This document shows positions 1-9,028 of a stretch of 64,000 nt of DNA, one piece after another. This DNA is from Phlyctochytrium arcticum (taxonomy: Eukaryota > Chytridiomycota > Chytridiomycetes > Chytridiales > Chytridiaceae). The DNA is taken from positions 992,001-1,056,000 of the forward strand of contig JAHLKI010000001.1 in assembly GCA_025602905.1 (NCBI GenBank), read 5' to 3'. The position numbers and the translations under genes were made by a program. The notes below the pieces were generated by a model that saw only the letters and a list, made by a program, of their open reading frames with translations, was not told the DNA's origin and made no database searches. Position 1 is the stretch's first letter. Every line of letters starts with the position of its first letter.

Positions 1-273
1 GCGACATCTACGTTCCAAAACATGAAGTTGACGGCGGGCAAAGAAGCCATCTATACTTGTGCGAGTGAAAACGGCAGTCAGGACGGGCCCACCTATGTGC
101 AAGCGCGTACGCATCTGATGCTCAGCCGGCTGGCAAATGAGGTCGTGGCCAATACTACCGGATGCACCAGTTTTACGATGAAAAAGATTGCCGTAAAGTA
201 TGGCGATGAAGTTACGGCTGCTTTCAGTGAAGGCAAGAACCGTCCCATCCTGCGCAACTACGTCCTTGTTTGA
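1..273 (+). CDS. C-terminal end of an unidentified protein, cut by the window edge
   Basis: The reading frame is open from the first base and ends with TGA at 271-273, giving 90 residues that finish in NYVLV. The first internal Met is at base 22, but the frame continues upstream of it, so this is most likely the last exon of a gene that starts outside the window. The sequence is mixed polar and hydrophobic, with no transmembrane segment or catalytic motif that I recognise. I cannot assign a family. An exon join within the visible part is possible but not needed. Confidence 0.5.
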   Translation, partial: ATSTFQNMKLTAGKEAIYTCASENGSQDGPTYVQARTHLMLSRLANEVVANTTGCTSFTMKKIAVKYGDEVTAAFSEGKNRPILRNYVLV

Positions 274-1056
274 GAACTTTCTATTTACTCGACCGTGCCC
301 CTCTGCTTTGTGTATGTTTTTTTCTTGGCATCCACTTGTAATGTTGATATGTAAATTTTGTATTTGAAAGCCATTCTCTGCTTTACCCACATATTTCCAT
401 GTTTCAAGATCGACATATGGGTGGATCTATTTGTGTTTATTTTCCAACCTGGGGACCGAGGGCACCGAGGGCGTCGGCGGGACAGCACCGGGGGACAGCA
501 TGCCAACGCCGCCTTTGACATCCTGAGAAGACTGAGAGAAAGCAAAACATCAAGATATCATAAGAGTCTCTGACTACTTATTGGGCAGTAAATTCCATTA
601 GTTTTAGGGTAAAGCATTAAGCGAGGTCCACATTTTATTGGACTCTTTGGAAGGCCAGGTGGTAGATGTATCTGAGATGGGTGAAGAAATGCGTCCTTCA
701 ACAGTCCAAACCGGTGCATGTGCCCCATAGAAGCAGTGGCGTGAGATGCTGAAGAATTTCACGCCTTGAGCATTTTTCCGCCGCCAATGGGTAGTCATTA
801 TAGGTGGCACCTCAGCACTTTCTATTCCCACCTCCCGAAATTCCCCCGCGTTCAACATTCCTGAAACGCTGCGGCCCTCGTACGGCCAGGCGGCACAGTC
901 ATCTTACGGACCTTGCATGGCCAAGCCCCCAGCCGTCAACTCAGCGTTGCGCAAAAAGCGCTTAGGCGGCTTAGAAGATCGTTGTGCAGCCGGAAACTCC
1001 GCTTAGATCCCGAGCTAGAAACAACGTCGCATTGACGGTCGCAACTGCCAGGCTCG
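274..1056. other. Spacer upstream of the fungalysin pair
   Basis: This stretch holds no convincing gene; the short open frames here overlap one another on both strands. It contains the 3' flank of the partial left-edge gene and the distal promoter of the first fungalysin copy. Similarity to the second copy's upstream region begins only near 1045. Confidence 0.5.
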
Positions 1057-1241
1057 TATAAGATGCATTCGACCTTGCGCATTTCCTCTCGAGCCCGCTA
1101 CGACCTTCCCCCACGGTTCCCATCCGCATCATTCTACTTTTTGTTCATTCATTCCCTTCATCATCGTCCAACGCTAGAGGTGAGTCTGCATTGCACATAC
1201 GTTCCAACAGGGCAAACAAACTAACAAATGTTTCTTTTCAG
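1057..1241 (+). promoter_or_regulatory. Core promoter and 5' UTR intron of fungalysin copy 1
   Basis: A TATA-like element (TATAAGA, 1057-1063) lies about 235 bp before the ATG. A 62-bp intron in the 5' UTR runs from GTGAGT at 1180 to CAG at 1241, with branch-like CTAAC at 1221-1225. The same arrangement, including the intron length, is present upstream of copy 2, so it predates the duplication. Confidence 0.6.
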
Positions 1242-1293
1242 GCATTAAGAAGAACATAAACCCCACCTCTACGCCTGCAAGTTCTTCCCCAAC

Positions 1294-3947
1294 ATGGCTC
1301 CCACCTCGCTGATGGCGAAAGCCATCGCATTGGCCATCTCGGCGGTCGCCGTCGCAGCTCACCCTCATGCCATTCATCGCCGCAATGTTCCGCAGGTCGG
1401 ATTCTACGCCGGAACCACCACTAGCTGGGAGAGCTCTGCACCCGTCTCCTTCACCGGTACCCCCCTCGAACCCACACAGTTTGCTTCGACTGCCAGCACC
1501 TGCCAGCACCTGGATGGCCAACAATTTCAACGCGACTAGCGACATGATGTCGGGCTACCAGGACCCCATCACCGGCATGTTCCATTACTACGCATGCCAG
1601 AGCGTCGATGGCCTCATGATTGCCAACAATGTCGCCAATTTGAACTTGGACAAGTACGGCAACCCTATCACTGCCTCCAACACGTTTACCCCAGTTTCTT
1701 CCCTCCGCCGCCGCGACCAGCTCCCCGGACCTGAACTGTCAGCATCCCAAGCTTTGGAAAGCTTTGGTCGCACGCTTGGTGTCACTAGCTTGGCCAGCGA
1801 AATGCAAGAAACCACTTCGGATGGTTACATCAATGTCAAGGGCGCCGCATTTGCCGACAATATTGTCCGGGCCGAGCAAAAGCTTTACAACACTGGAACC
1901 GCGTTGGAAAAGGTCTGGAGTATGGCTGTTCAGACCCCCGACGGATTCTGGAACGCGTTTGTCTCGGTCAAAGATGGTTCCCTGGTCGGTCTCAACAACT
2001 GGCAAACACCAAACTACTGGGAAGGCCCCTCAACTCCTGCCGTCGACCCCCAAGTGACTATTAGCCGCCGTGCCTCTGAGCCCCAGATTGACTACGACAA
2101 TGACATTAAGGCTCTGTTTGCCCGGCAAACGGCCTCTATGGACCGTCGTCAAGACCAACAGATTCCAAATTCCAAGTATCGCGCAGTCAACATTGGTACA
2201 GATAACATCTTGGGCGGTCTTGCTTTGTTGGAGAACCCTGCCGACCCAAAGGCTAGTCCCCTCGGCTGGCACGACATGGGCGATGGCAAGCAAAATCCAA
2301 CCACCATGGGCAACAACGTGGTGGCTCAAGACAACCGCAAGAATGCTCGGAACCCCCTCAATGAACCTCGACCCCAAGCCGCCAACCTGGACTTCTCCGG
2401 TCTCCAAGTAGACCTTGCCAAGGAACCCCAAACCTACATTGACGCGTCGGTTGCCAACGTCTTTGCTGTCAGCAACCAGTTCCACGACACTATCTACGCG
2501 TACGGTTTCACCGAAGAGACCGGAAACTATCAAGTCAGCCAGAACGGAAAGGCCGGCAAAGGAAACGATCCCGTCATTGCCAGCTCTCAGGACGGCTCTG
2601 GTATCAACAACGCCAATTTCGGCTCTCCTCCCGACGGTATTCCCGGTACAATGCGCATGTTTGTCTTCACCACCACCACACCTACCCGTGATGCCGCATT
2701 CGAAAACGCGGTCGTTCACCACGAACTGATGCACGGTGTCTCTAACCGTCTCACTGGAGGACCCGCAAATTCCAACTGTCTCAATGCCGTTGAAGCGCGT
2801 GGTATGGGTGAAGGATGGTCCGACTTTGTTGCTGTTGCCTTTTTTATGACTGCCAACCACACCCGCGACACGGATGTTCCCGTTGGAGTCTACGCTACGG
2901 GCAGCGCCAAGGGTATTCGTCAATTCCCGTACTCTACAGACAAAAAACGCAACCCTCTCGATTTTGAATCCTTGAACGGAAAGCGTTTTACTGAAGAACA
3001 CGCTCTCGGTACCGTCTGGGCTAACGATTCTCTTTGATACTTACTGGAACATGGTCGACGCCAAGGGCTTTACCCCCAACTTCAAGGAGGATGCACAATC
3101 CGGCAAGGGCAACACTCTGATGGTCAACTATGTCATCAACGGCATGAAGCTTCAACCCTGCAACCCCACACTTATTGACGCCCGTGACGCCATCATCAAA
3201 GCCGAATTGGCTAGCACCAAGGGCGAGAACGCATGTCTCTTGTGGGCCGGTTTCGCTAAGCGTGGTCTCGGACCCGCCGCCAAGGGCAAAGGTGCACCTC
3301 CCTACGTCAACGACTTTAACGTTCCCGCCGAGTGCGCTGGAAAGGTCCCAACACCCGGGGGTGGAACAGGCACTCAGGCCCCTGGAGCACCCGCTACTCA
3401 AGTACCGGCCGGAGGAGCCGCCGGAGGAGCTGCCGGAGGAGCTGCCAAGACGCCCGCGACTATCGGAGCAGGGGCCGCTAAGACACCCACTGGATCTACA
3501 CCCAACCCCGCACCCCAAACTGGAGGCAACGCTGGAGGCAATCCAGCTGGCAAAAACGGAGGAGCTACACCAGCTGGCAAGAACGGAGGAACTGCACCAG
3601 CTGGCAAGAACGGAGGAACTGCACCAGCTGGCAAGAACGGAGAAGCTGCACCAGCTGGCAAGACAGGTGGAGCTACCCCTACTGCCCCCGCCCCCCCTGC
3701 TGGCCCCGTGGACGAGGATGATGATGCAGGTCAACCCAACCCCGACGCCGCTGGAGGCAAGAACGGAGGAGGTGCACCAGCCCCCAAGAACGGAGGAACT
3801 GCACCAGCTGGCAAGAACGGAGGAGCCGCACCAGCCCCCAAGAACGGAGGAGCCATTCCTGCTCCCGCCCCCGTTGAGGAGAATGATGGTGCAGGTCAAC
3901 CCAACCCCGACGACGCTGACGCCGCAGAAGCCAATGCTGCCAATTAA
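1294..3947 (+). pseudogene. Fungalysin (M36 metallopeptidase) pseudogene, tandem copy 1
   Basis: This is a close paralogue of the intact gene at 4928-7453 but is broken in three places. A 10-bp tandem duplication (1491-1500 repeated at 1501-1510) shifts the frame near residue 70. A net 1-bp insertion near 3020-3040 shifts it again just after the catalytic domain. A GAA to TAA change at 3945-3947 ends the last frame about 24 codons early. The three frames together still carry a signal peptide, the propeptide, the zinc site HELMH, the downstream GEGWSD glutamate and a Gly/Ala/Pro/Lys repeat tail. Without the frameshifts it would be a secreted zinc protease. Retained motifs and high identity to copy 2 suggest recent inactivation. 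Assembly error is the main alternative, although three separate lesions make it less likely. Confidence 0.8.
3534..3870 (+). repeat. 27-bp coding minisatellite in fungalysin copy 1 tail
   Basis: The DNA repeats a unit encoding PAGKNGGTA about four to five times in a row, and again after an acidic spacer (DEDDDAGQPNP). The paralogue has the related unit APAAKNGGA with a different copy number. This fits replication slippage or unequal exchange in a low-complexity tail. Confidence 0.75.
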
Positions 3948-4022
3948 GTCGCCCCCGAAGCTGCCCCATCGTCCGAATTCGCCTCTGCGCTCGGCGCGGT
4001 CCTTCTCCCCTCACGCCAGTAG

Positions 4023-4690
4023 TGTCGCTTTCATTTTGTATCTCTCTCTTTTTGTCTTCGTGTACATATTTTTGATAACCTTCAACACTTCTCATTCTAC
4101 AATACATATTCTGCGTCTACATACTTTTTGGTCTTTCCATCCTTTTTTTTCCTACTTATGTTGGGATCTTGCTGGTCGTGCTCAAACAACATGCTCTCAA
4201 TGGCCTTTTCATATGTCAAATGCTTTTTATCGCAACTCTATTGTATATATGTAGTGCTCACAAATCTATTGTATGTACATAACAAAAACAGCATCCAGCC
4301 GATACGGCCCACCAAACTCTGCATCGACGGGTTCACTGCAACGCTCTCAGTGGTCGATGCTCTCTTTCAAGGCAGGCAAGATATGCTATCCTATATGCTA
4401 AACCAAAGTTGACATGGAGGACTGCCCAGGGATTCCAGGGAAAGCTTGGAAGGGTAGTTACTAAGCCTGCCAAGGTGGGGTCATATAGCCCAACGGGGAA
4501 GTATTGCGTGGAAAACCTGGAACACGGGGCACTCATCTCAAAAACTTCAAAGTCATCTTATTTTTACCGTTCTTGCCGTCGGGGCTTGCGTGCCTGTGCC
4601 AGGCTTTGCGTTACTTGACCGCACGATTAAAGTTTGGCGGTCAACTCGCCACAAGGCGGTCGTGGCGCAGCCGGTACAAACCCCGCTTGC
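4023..4690. other. Spacer between fungalysin copies
   Basis: This holds the 3' flank of copy 1 and the distal promoter of copy 2. A block near 4335-4403 recurs after copy 2 near 7757-7826, which marks the right end of the duplicated unit. No gene is seen. Confidence 0.55.
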
Positions 4691-4699
4691 CAGGCTCCG

Positions 4700-4883
4700 T
4701 ATAAGTTGCGTTCGACTTGCACGTTTCCTCTCGAGCCCGCTACGACCCTTCCCCACGGTTGCCACCCGCATCATCCTCCTTTTTGTTCATTCATTCCCTT
4801 CATCATCGTCCAACGCTAGAGGTGAGTCTGCATTGCACACGCGTTCCAGCAGGGCAATCAAACTAACAAATGCTTCTTTTCAG
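4700..4883 (+). promoter_or_regulatory. Core promoter and 5' UTR intron of fungalysin copy 2
   Basis: A TATAAG element starts at 4700. A 62-bp 5' UTR intron spans 4822-4883 (GTGAGT to CAG, branch CTAAC at about 4862-4866). The block from about 4690 to the ATG at 4928 is closely similar to 1050-1294 of copy 1. Confidence 0.6.
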
Positions 4884-4927
4884 GCATTAACCATAACTTT
4901 AACCCCACCTCTAAGTTCTACCCCAAC

Positions 4928-7453
4928 ATGGCTCCCACCTCGCTGATGGCGAAAGCCATCGCATTGGCCATCTCGGCGGTCGCCGTCGCAGCTCACCCTC
5001 ATGCCATTCATCGCCGCAATATTCCGCAGGTCGGATTCTACGCCGGAACCACCTCTACCTGGGAAAGCACTGCACCTGCCTCCTTCACCGGGACCCCCCT
5101 CGACCCCGCACAGTTTGCTTCGACTGCCAGCAACTGGATGGCCACCAACTTCAACGCGACCAGCGACATGATGTCGGGCTACCAGGACCCCGTCACCGGC
5201 ATGTTCCATTACTACGCATGCCAGAGCGTCGATGGCCTCATGATTGCCAACAATGTCGCCAATTTGAACTTGGACAAGTACGGCAACCCTATCACTGCCT
5301 CCAACACGTTTACCCCAGTTTCTTCCCTCCGTCGCCGCGACCAGCTCCCCGGACCTGAACTGTCAGCATCCCAAGCTTTGGAAAGCTTTGGTCGCACGCT
5401 TGGTGTCACTAGCTTGGCCAGCGAAATGCAAGAAACCACTTCGGATGGTTACATCAATGTCAAGGGCGCCGCATTTGCCGACAATATTGTCCGGGCCGAG
5501 CAAAAGCTTTACAACACTGGAACCGCGTTGGAAAAGGTCTGGAGTATGGCTGTTCAGACCCCCGACGGATTCTGGAACGCGTTTGTCTCGGTCAAAGATG
5601 GTTCCCTGGTCGGTCTCACCAATTGGCAAACACCAAACTACTGGGAAGGCCCCTCAACTCCTGCCGTCGACCCCCAAGTGACTATTAGCCGCCGTGACTC
5701 TGAGCCCCAGATTGACTACGACAATGACATTAAGGCTCTGTTTGCTCGGGAAAGGGCGTCTATGGACCGTCGTCAAGCCCAACAGGTTCCAAATTCCAAG
5801 TATCGCGCAGTCAACATTGGTACAGACAACATCTTGGGCGGTCTTGCTTTGTTGGAGAACCCTGCCGACCCAAAGGCTAGTCCCCTCGGCTGGCACGACA
5901 TGGGCGATGGCAAGCAGAATCCCACTACCGTCGGCAACAACGTATTGGCTCAAGACAACCGCAAGAATGCTCGAAACCCCATCAACGGTCCTCGACCCCA
6001 AGCCGCCAACCTAGACTTCTCCGGTCTCCAAGTAGACCTTGCCAAGGAACCCCCAGCCTATATTGACGCGTCGGTTGCCAACGTCTTTGCTGTCAGCAAC
6101 CAGTTCCACGACACTATCTACCAGTACGGTTTCACCGAAGAGACCGGAAACTATCAAGTCAGCCAGAACGGAAAGGCCGGCAAAGGAAACGATCCCGTAA
6201 TTGCCAGCTCTCAGGACGGCTCTGGCACCAACAACGCAAACTTCCTCTCCCCTCCCGACGGTATTCCCGGTCAAATGCGCATGTTTATCTTCACCTCCAC
6301 CACACCTGCCCGCGATGCCGCATTCGAAAACGCGGTCGTTCACCACGAACTGATGCACGGTGTCTCTAACCGTCTCACTGGAGGACCCGCAAATGCCAAC
6401 TGTCTCAACACCCTTGAATCCGGTGGTATGGGTGAAGGATGGTCCGACTTTGTTGCTGTTGCCTTTTTGATGACTGCCAACCACACCCGCGACACGGATG
6501 TTCCCGTTGGAGTCTACGCTACGGGCAGCGCCAAGGGTATTCGTCCATTCCCGTACTCTACCAACAAACAACGCAACCCTCTTGAGTTTGCCACCCTGAA
6601 TAACAAGGCGTTTGCTCAAGTCCACGCTCTCGGTACCGTCTGGTCTACGATTCTCTTTGAGGCGTACTGGAACATGGTCGACGCCAAGGGCTTTACCCCC
6701 AACTTCAAGGAGGATGCACAATCCGGCAAGGGCAACACTCTGATGGTCAACTACGTCCTCAACGGCATGAAGCTTCAACCCTGCAACCCCACTGTTATTG
6801 ACGCCCGTGACGCCATCATCAAGGCCGAATTGGCTAGCACCAAGGGCGAGAACGCATGTCTCTTGTGGGCCGGTTTCGCTAAGCGTGGTCTCGGACCCGC
6901 CGCCAAGGGCAAAGGTGCACCTCCCTACGTCAACGACTTTAACGTTCCCGCCGAGTGCGCTGGAAAGGTCCCAACACCCGGGGGTGGAGCAGGCACCCAA
7001 GGCCCTGGAGCACCCGCTACTCAAGTACCCGCCGGAGGAGCTGCCGGAGGAGCTGCCAAGACTCCCGCCACTATCGGAGCAGAAGCCGCCAAGACACCCA
7101 CTGGATCTACGCCTACCCCCGCACCCCAAGCTGGAGGCAACGCTGGAGGCAACGCTGGAGGCAATCCTGCGGCCAAGAACGGAGGAGCTGCACCAGCCGC
7201 CAAGAACGGAGGAGCTGCACCCGACGCCAAGAACGGGGGAGCTGCACCAGCCGCCAAGAACGGAGGAGCCGCACCAGCTGCCAAAACCCCTGCTACTGCC
7301 CCCCTCGAGGAGGATGATGGTGCAGGTCAACCCAACCCCGACGACGCTGACGCCGCAGAAGCCAATGCTGCCAATGAAGTCGCCCCTGAAGTTGCCATAT
7401 CATCCGAATTCGCTTCGGCGCTCGGCGCGGTCCGTCTCCCCACACGCCAGTAG
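4928..7453 (+). CDS. Secreted fungalysin-type zinc metallopeptidase (M36), intact copy
   Basis: A single coding exon of 841 residues. A signal peptide covers about residues 1-22 (cleavage near VAVAA/HPHA), followed by an FTP-like propeptide to about residue 250 and the M36 catalytic domain. The zinc site is HELMH at residues 473-477, with the third ligand glutamate in GEGWSD (E503). After the catalytic domain, near residue 680, a tail rich in Gly, Ala, Pro and Lys carries KNGGAAPA-type repeats, then an acidic stretch. Family knowledge says such enzymes are secreted as zymogens and digest extracellular protein such as collagen, elastin or keratin. The low-complexity tail is unusual and could anchor or space the enzyme on a surface (inference). 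The start is the first ATG after the 5' UTR intron and gives a clean signal peptide. Confidence 0.93.
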   Translation: MAPTSLMAKAIALAISAVAVAAHPHAIHRRNIPQVGFYAGTTSTWESTAPASFTGTPLDPAQFASTASNWMATNFNATSDMMSGYQDPVTGMFHYYACQSVDGLMIANNVANLNLDKYGNPITASNTFTPVSSLRRRDQLPGPELSASQALESFGRTLGVTSLASEMQETTSDGYINVKGAAFADNIVRAEQKLYNTGTALEKVWSMAVQTPDGFWNAFVSVKDGSLVGLTNWQTPNYWEGPSTPAVDPQVTISRRDSEPQIDYDNDIKALFARERASMDRRQAQQVPNSKYRAVNIGTDNILGGLALLENPADPKASPLGWHDMGDGKQNPTTVGNNVLAQDNRKNARNPINGPRPQAANLDFSGLQVDLAKEPPAYIDASVANVFAVSNQFHDTIYQYGFTEETGNYQVSQNGKAGKGNDPVIASSQDGSGTNNANFLSPPDGIPGQMRMFIFTSTTPARDAAFENAVVHHELMHGVSNRLTGGPANANCLNTLESGGMGEGWSDFVAVAFLMTANHTRDTDVPVGVYATGSAKGIRPFPYSTNKQRNPLEFATLNNKAFAQVHALGTVWSTILFEAYWNMVDAKGFTPNFKEDAQSGKGNTLMVNYVLNGMKLQPCNPTVIDARDAIIKAELASTKGENACLLWAGFAKRGLGPAAKGKGAPPYVNDFNVPAECAGKVPTPGGGAGTQGPGAPATQVPAGGAAGGAAKTPATIGAEAAKTPTGSTPTPAPQAGGNAGGNAGGNPAAKNGGAAPAAKNGGAAPDAKNGGAAPAAKNGGAAPAAKTPATAPLEEDDGAGQPNPDDADAAEANAANEVAPEVAISSEFASALGAVRLPTRQ
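7120..7290 (+). repeat. Coding repeats in the fungalysin copy 2 tail
   Basis: Tandem units encode GGNA (three copies) and then KNGGAAPAA-like nonapeptides (four to five copies). Unit sequence and number differ from copy 1, so the tail evolves faster than the protease domain. Confidence 0.7.
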
Positions 7454-8717
7454 TGTCGCTTTCTTTTGTATCATTCTCTTTTTGTCTTCGTGTACATATT
7501 TTTGATAACCTTGAACACTTCTGATTCTGCAATACATATTCTGCTTCTACATACTTTTTGGTCTTTCCACCCTTTTTGCTCACACTTATTTTGGGATTCT
7601 GCTGGTAGTGCTCAATAACTACGCTTACAATGGCCTTTTTGTATATACAGTACAGCATCCAAGCCGATATGGCCCACCACACTCTTCTGAGAAGTACGGC
7701 CCACCAAGCTCTTCTGAGAAATATAACATGAACCAATGTCAAAGACTACTCAGCACCTTGCAACGCTCTCAGTGGTCGATGCTCTGTTTCAAAGGCAGGT
7801 AAGATATGCTATCCTATGCTAAACCCAGCACCGACCAACCAGGCGCAAGATAGACTGAAACATTTTTTGGCAGGGTGCAATCGACTCTTTAGACCTCACC
7901 GATCATGGCCTCTGTATTTCTTACAATGCTGAAACAAAAATGCCGGAGCCTGCTCTCGTTCAAGGGAGCAATATGTACATACCTTTATACGAAGCCATTT
8001 GGTATGAGGAAATGTACCTGCGGTAAAGCCGCTTTTTACCTTCGGGGAGTTGAGATGTTACAATTCACTTTGATGAATGTTTGATCAGAAACACAGTTCC
8101 GTCAGGAACATAGGCGAGCACCGTCGTTGTTGCTCGCATTTACACTTTGTTGACCGCTGGTTGGCATTTGTATATCGGGCGGGGGCGTCTTGCTGCAAGT
8201 CCGCGAGGTTTTCAACTTTCGAAACACTTGCGATAAATCTATTACCCATAACGGGAGCGTCTAAGAAAGGTTATGGGCCACGATGCGTTGAGCGGAACTT
8301 GACCCGCCCGCTGTATAGAAGACACAAATGGAATAGATTGGGCTAAATGATAGTCGAGTGGGCACCCACTCTGTTCAAAACTCTCTTGTCCAAATCCCAA
8401 AAGACTTTCGACTTTTATTGCCCCAGAAACAGTTGTCCTTGTGATCCAGGACGACAACGACAACGGGAATAACAAAGTACTTTGGGGTTTGCGCCCCTTC
8501 TTGGACCCCGCCCTTGCAATCTTGCTTTGGGACCCTCAACAAAAGTCCAAAAAAGCAGCCAGCGTGGAAAACCTGAGTTTCCGCCTCCCGGATCTGCGCC
8601 GCCAGCGTCGCCCAAGCAACTTTCACCGTCCCGCAAAAGTAATCTCTGGCCGTCGAGAGACGAATCCTGGCACCGATACAGAATTTTGACCTTGGGTTCA
8701 GGCTCACTAAATAACAG
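7454..8717. other. Spacer and probable 5' leader of the PUF gene
   Basis: The first 370 bases resemble the 3' flank of copy 1 (shared block ending near 7826). The rest has only short, mutually overlapping frames. The right end probably belongs to the PUF transcript leader. Confidence 0.45.
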
Positions 8718-8806
8718 GTAAGCTTTGTCCTTGTTTTATTTACGGAGCAAAGACCCTTTTTGTGGCACTGGAACCTTTTCAAACTGACCCTCGCTTGTTT
8801 TTGCAG
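8718..8806 (+). other. Probable 5' UTR intron of the PUF gene
   Basis: A strong donor (GTAAGC at 8718) pairs with a pyrimidine-rich acceptor (TTTTTGCAG ending 8806), with branch-like CTGAC near 8784-8788. It lies 223 bp before the chosen ATG. This is inferred from splice signals alone. Confidence 0.5.
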
Positions 8807-9028
8807 GACCAAGCACCGCGCAACGACGACGATTCCAAGCGGCACTTTCGAACGGAGATTGACAAACTGGATTCCTCAACTCTTTGAACCCTTTTCGCCA
8901 CAAAGAGCAGCATACGTTAGCCGACGGCAGCAGTCAGCCTCAGGGATCTTTCTGTGGACCCCAGTCAAGGACCTCAGGAGCCCTTTAGTTTTTCCTCCTT
9001 CCTTGCCTCAACGGCGTTGACGGGTGCC

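Noticed and set aside
2030..3001. 323-residue minus-strand frame opposite the fungalysin pseudogene (and its counterpart at 6011-7330)
   Set aside because: It mirrors the strongly biased codon use of the protease gene on the other strand and recurs in both copies for that reason. It has no domain content of its own.
3398..3661. Pro/Ala repeat frame on the minus strand
   Set aside because: It is the complement of the fungalysin tail minisatellite, which explains its repetitive look.
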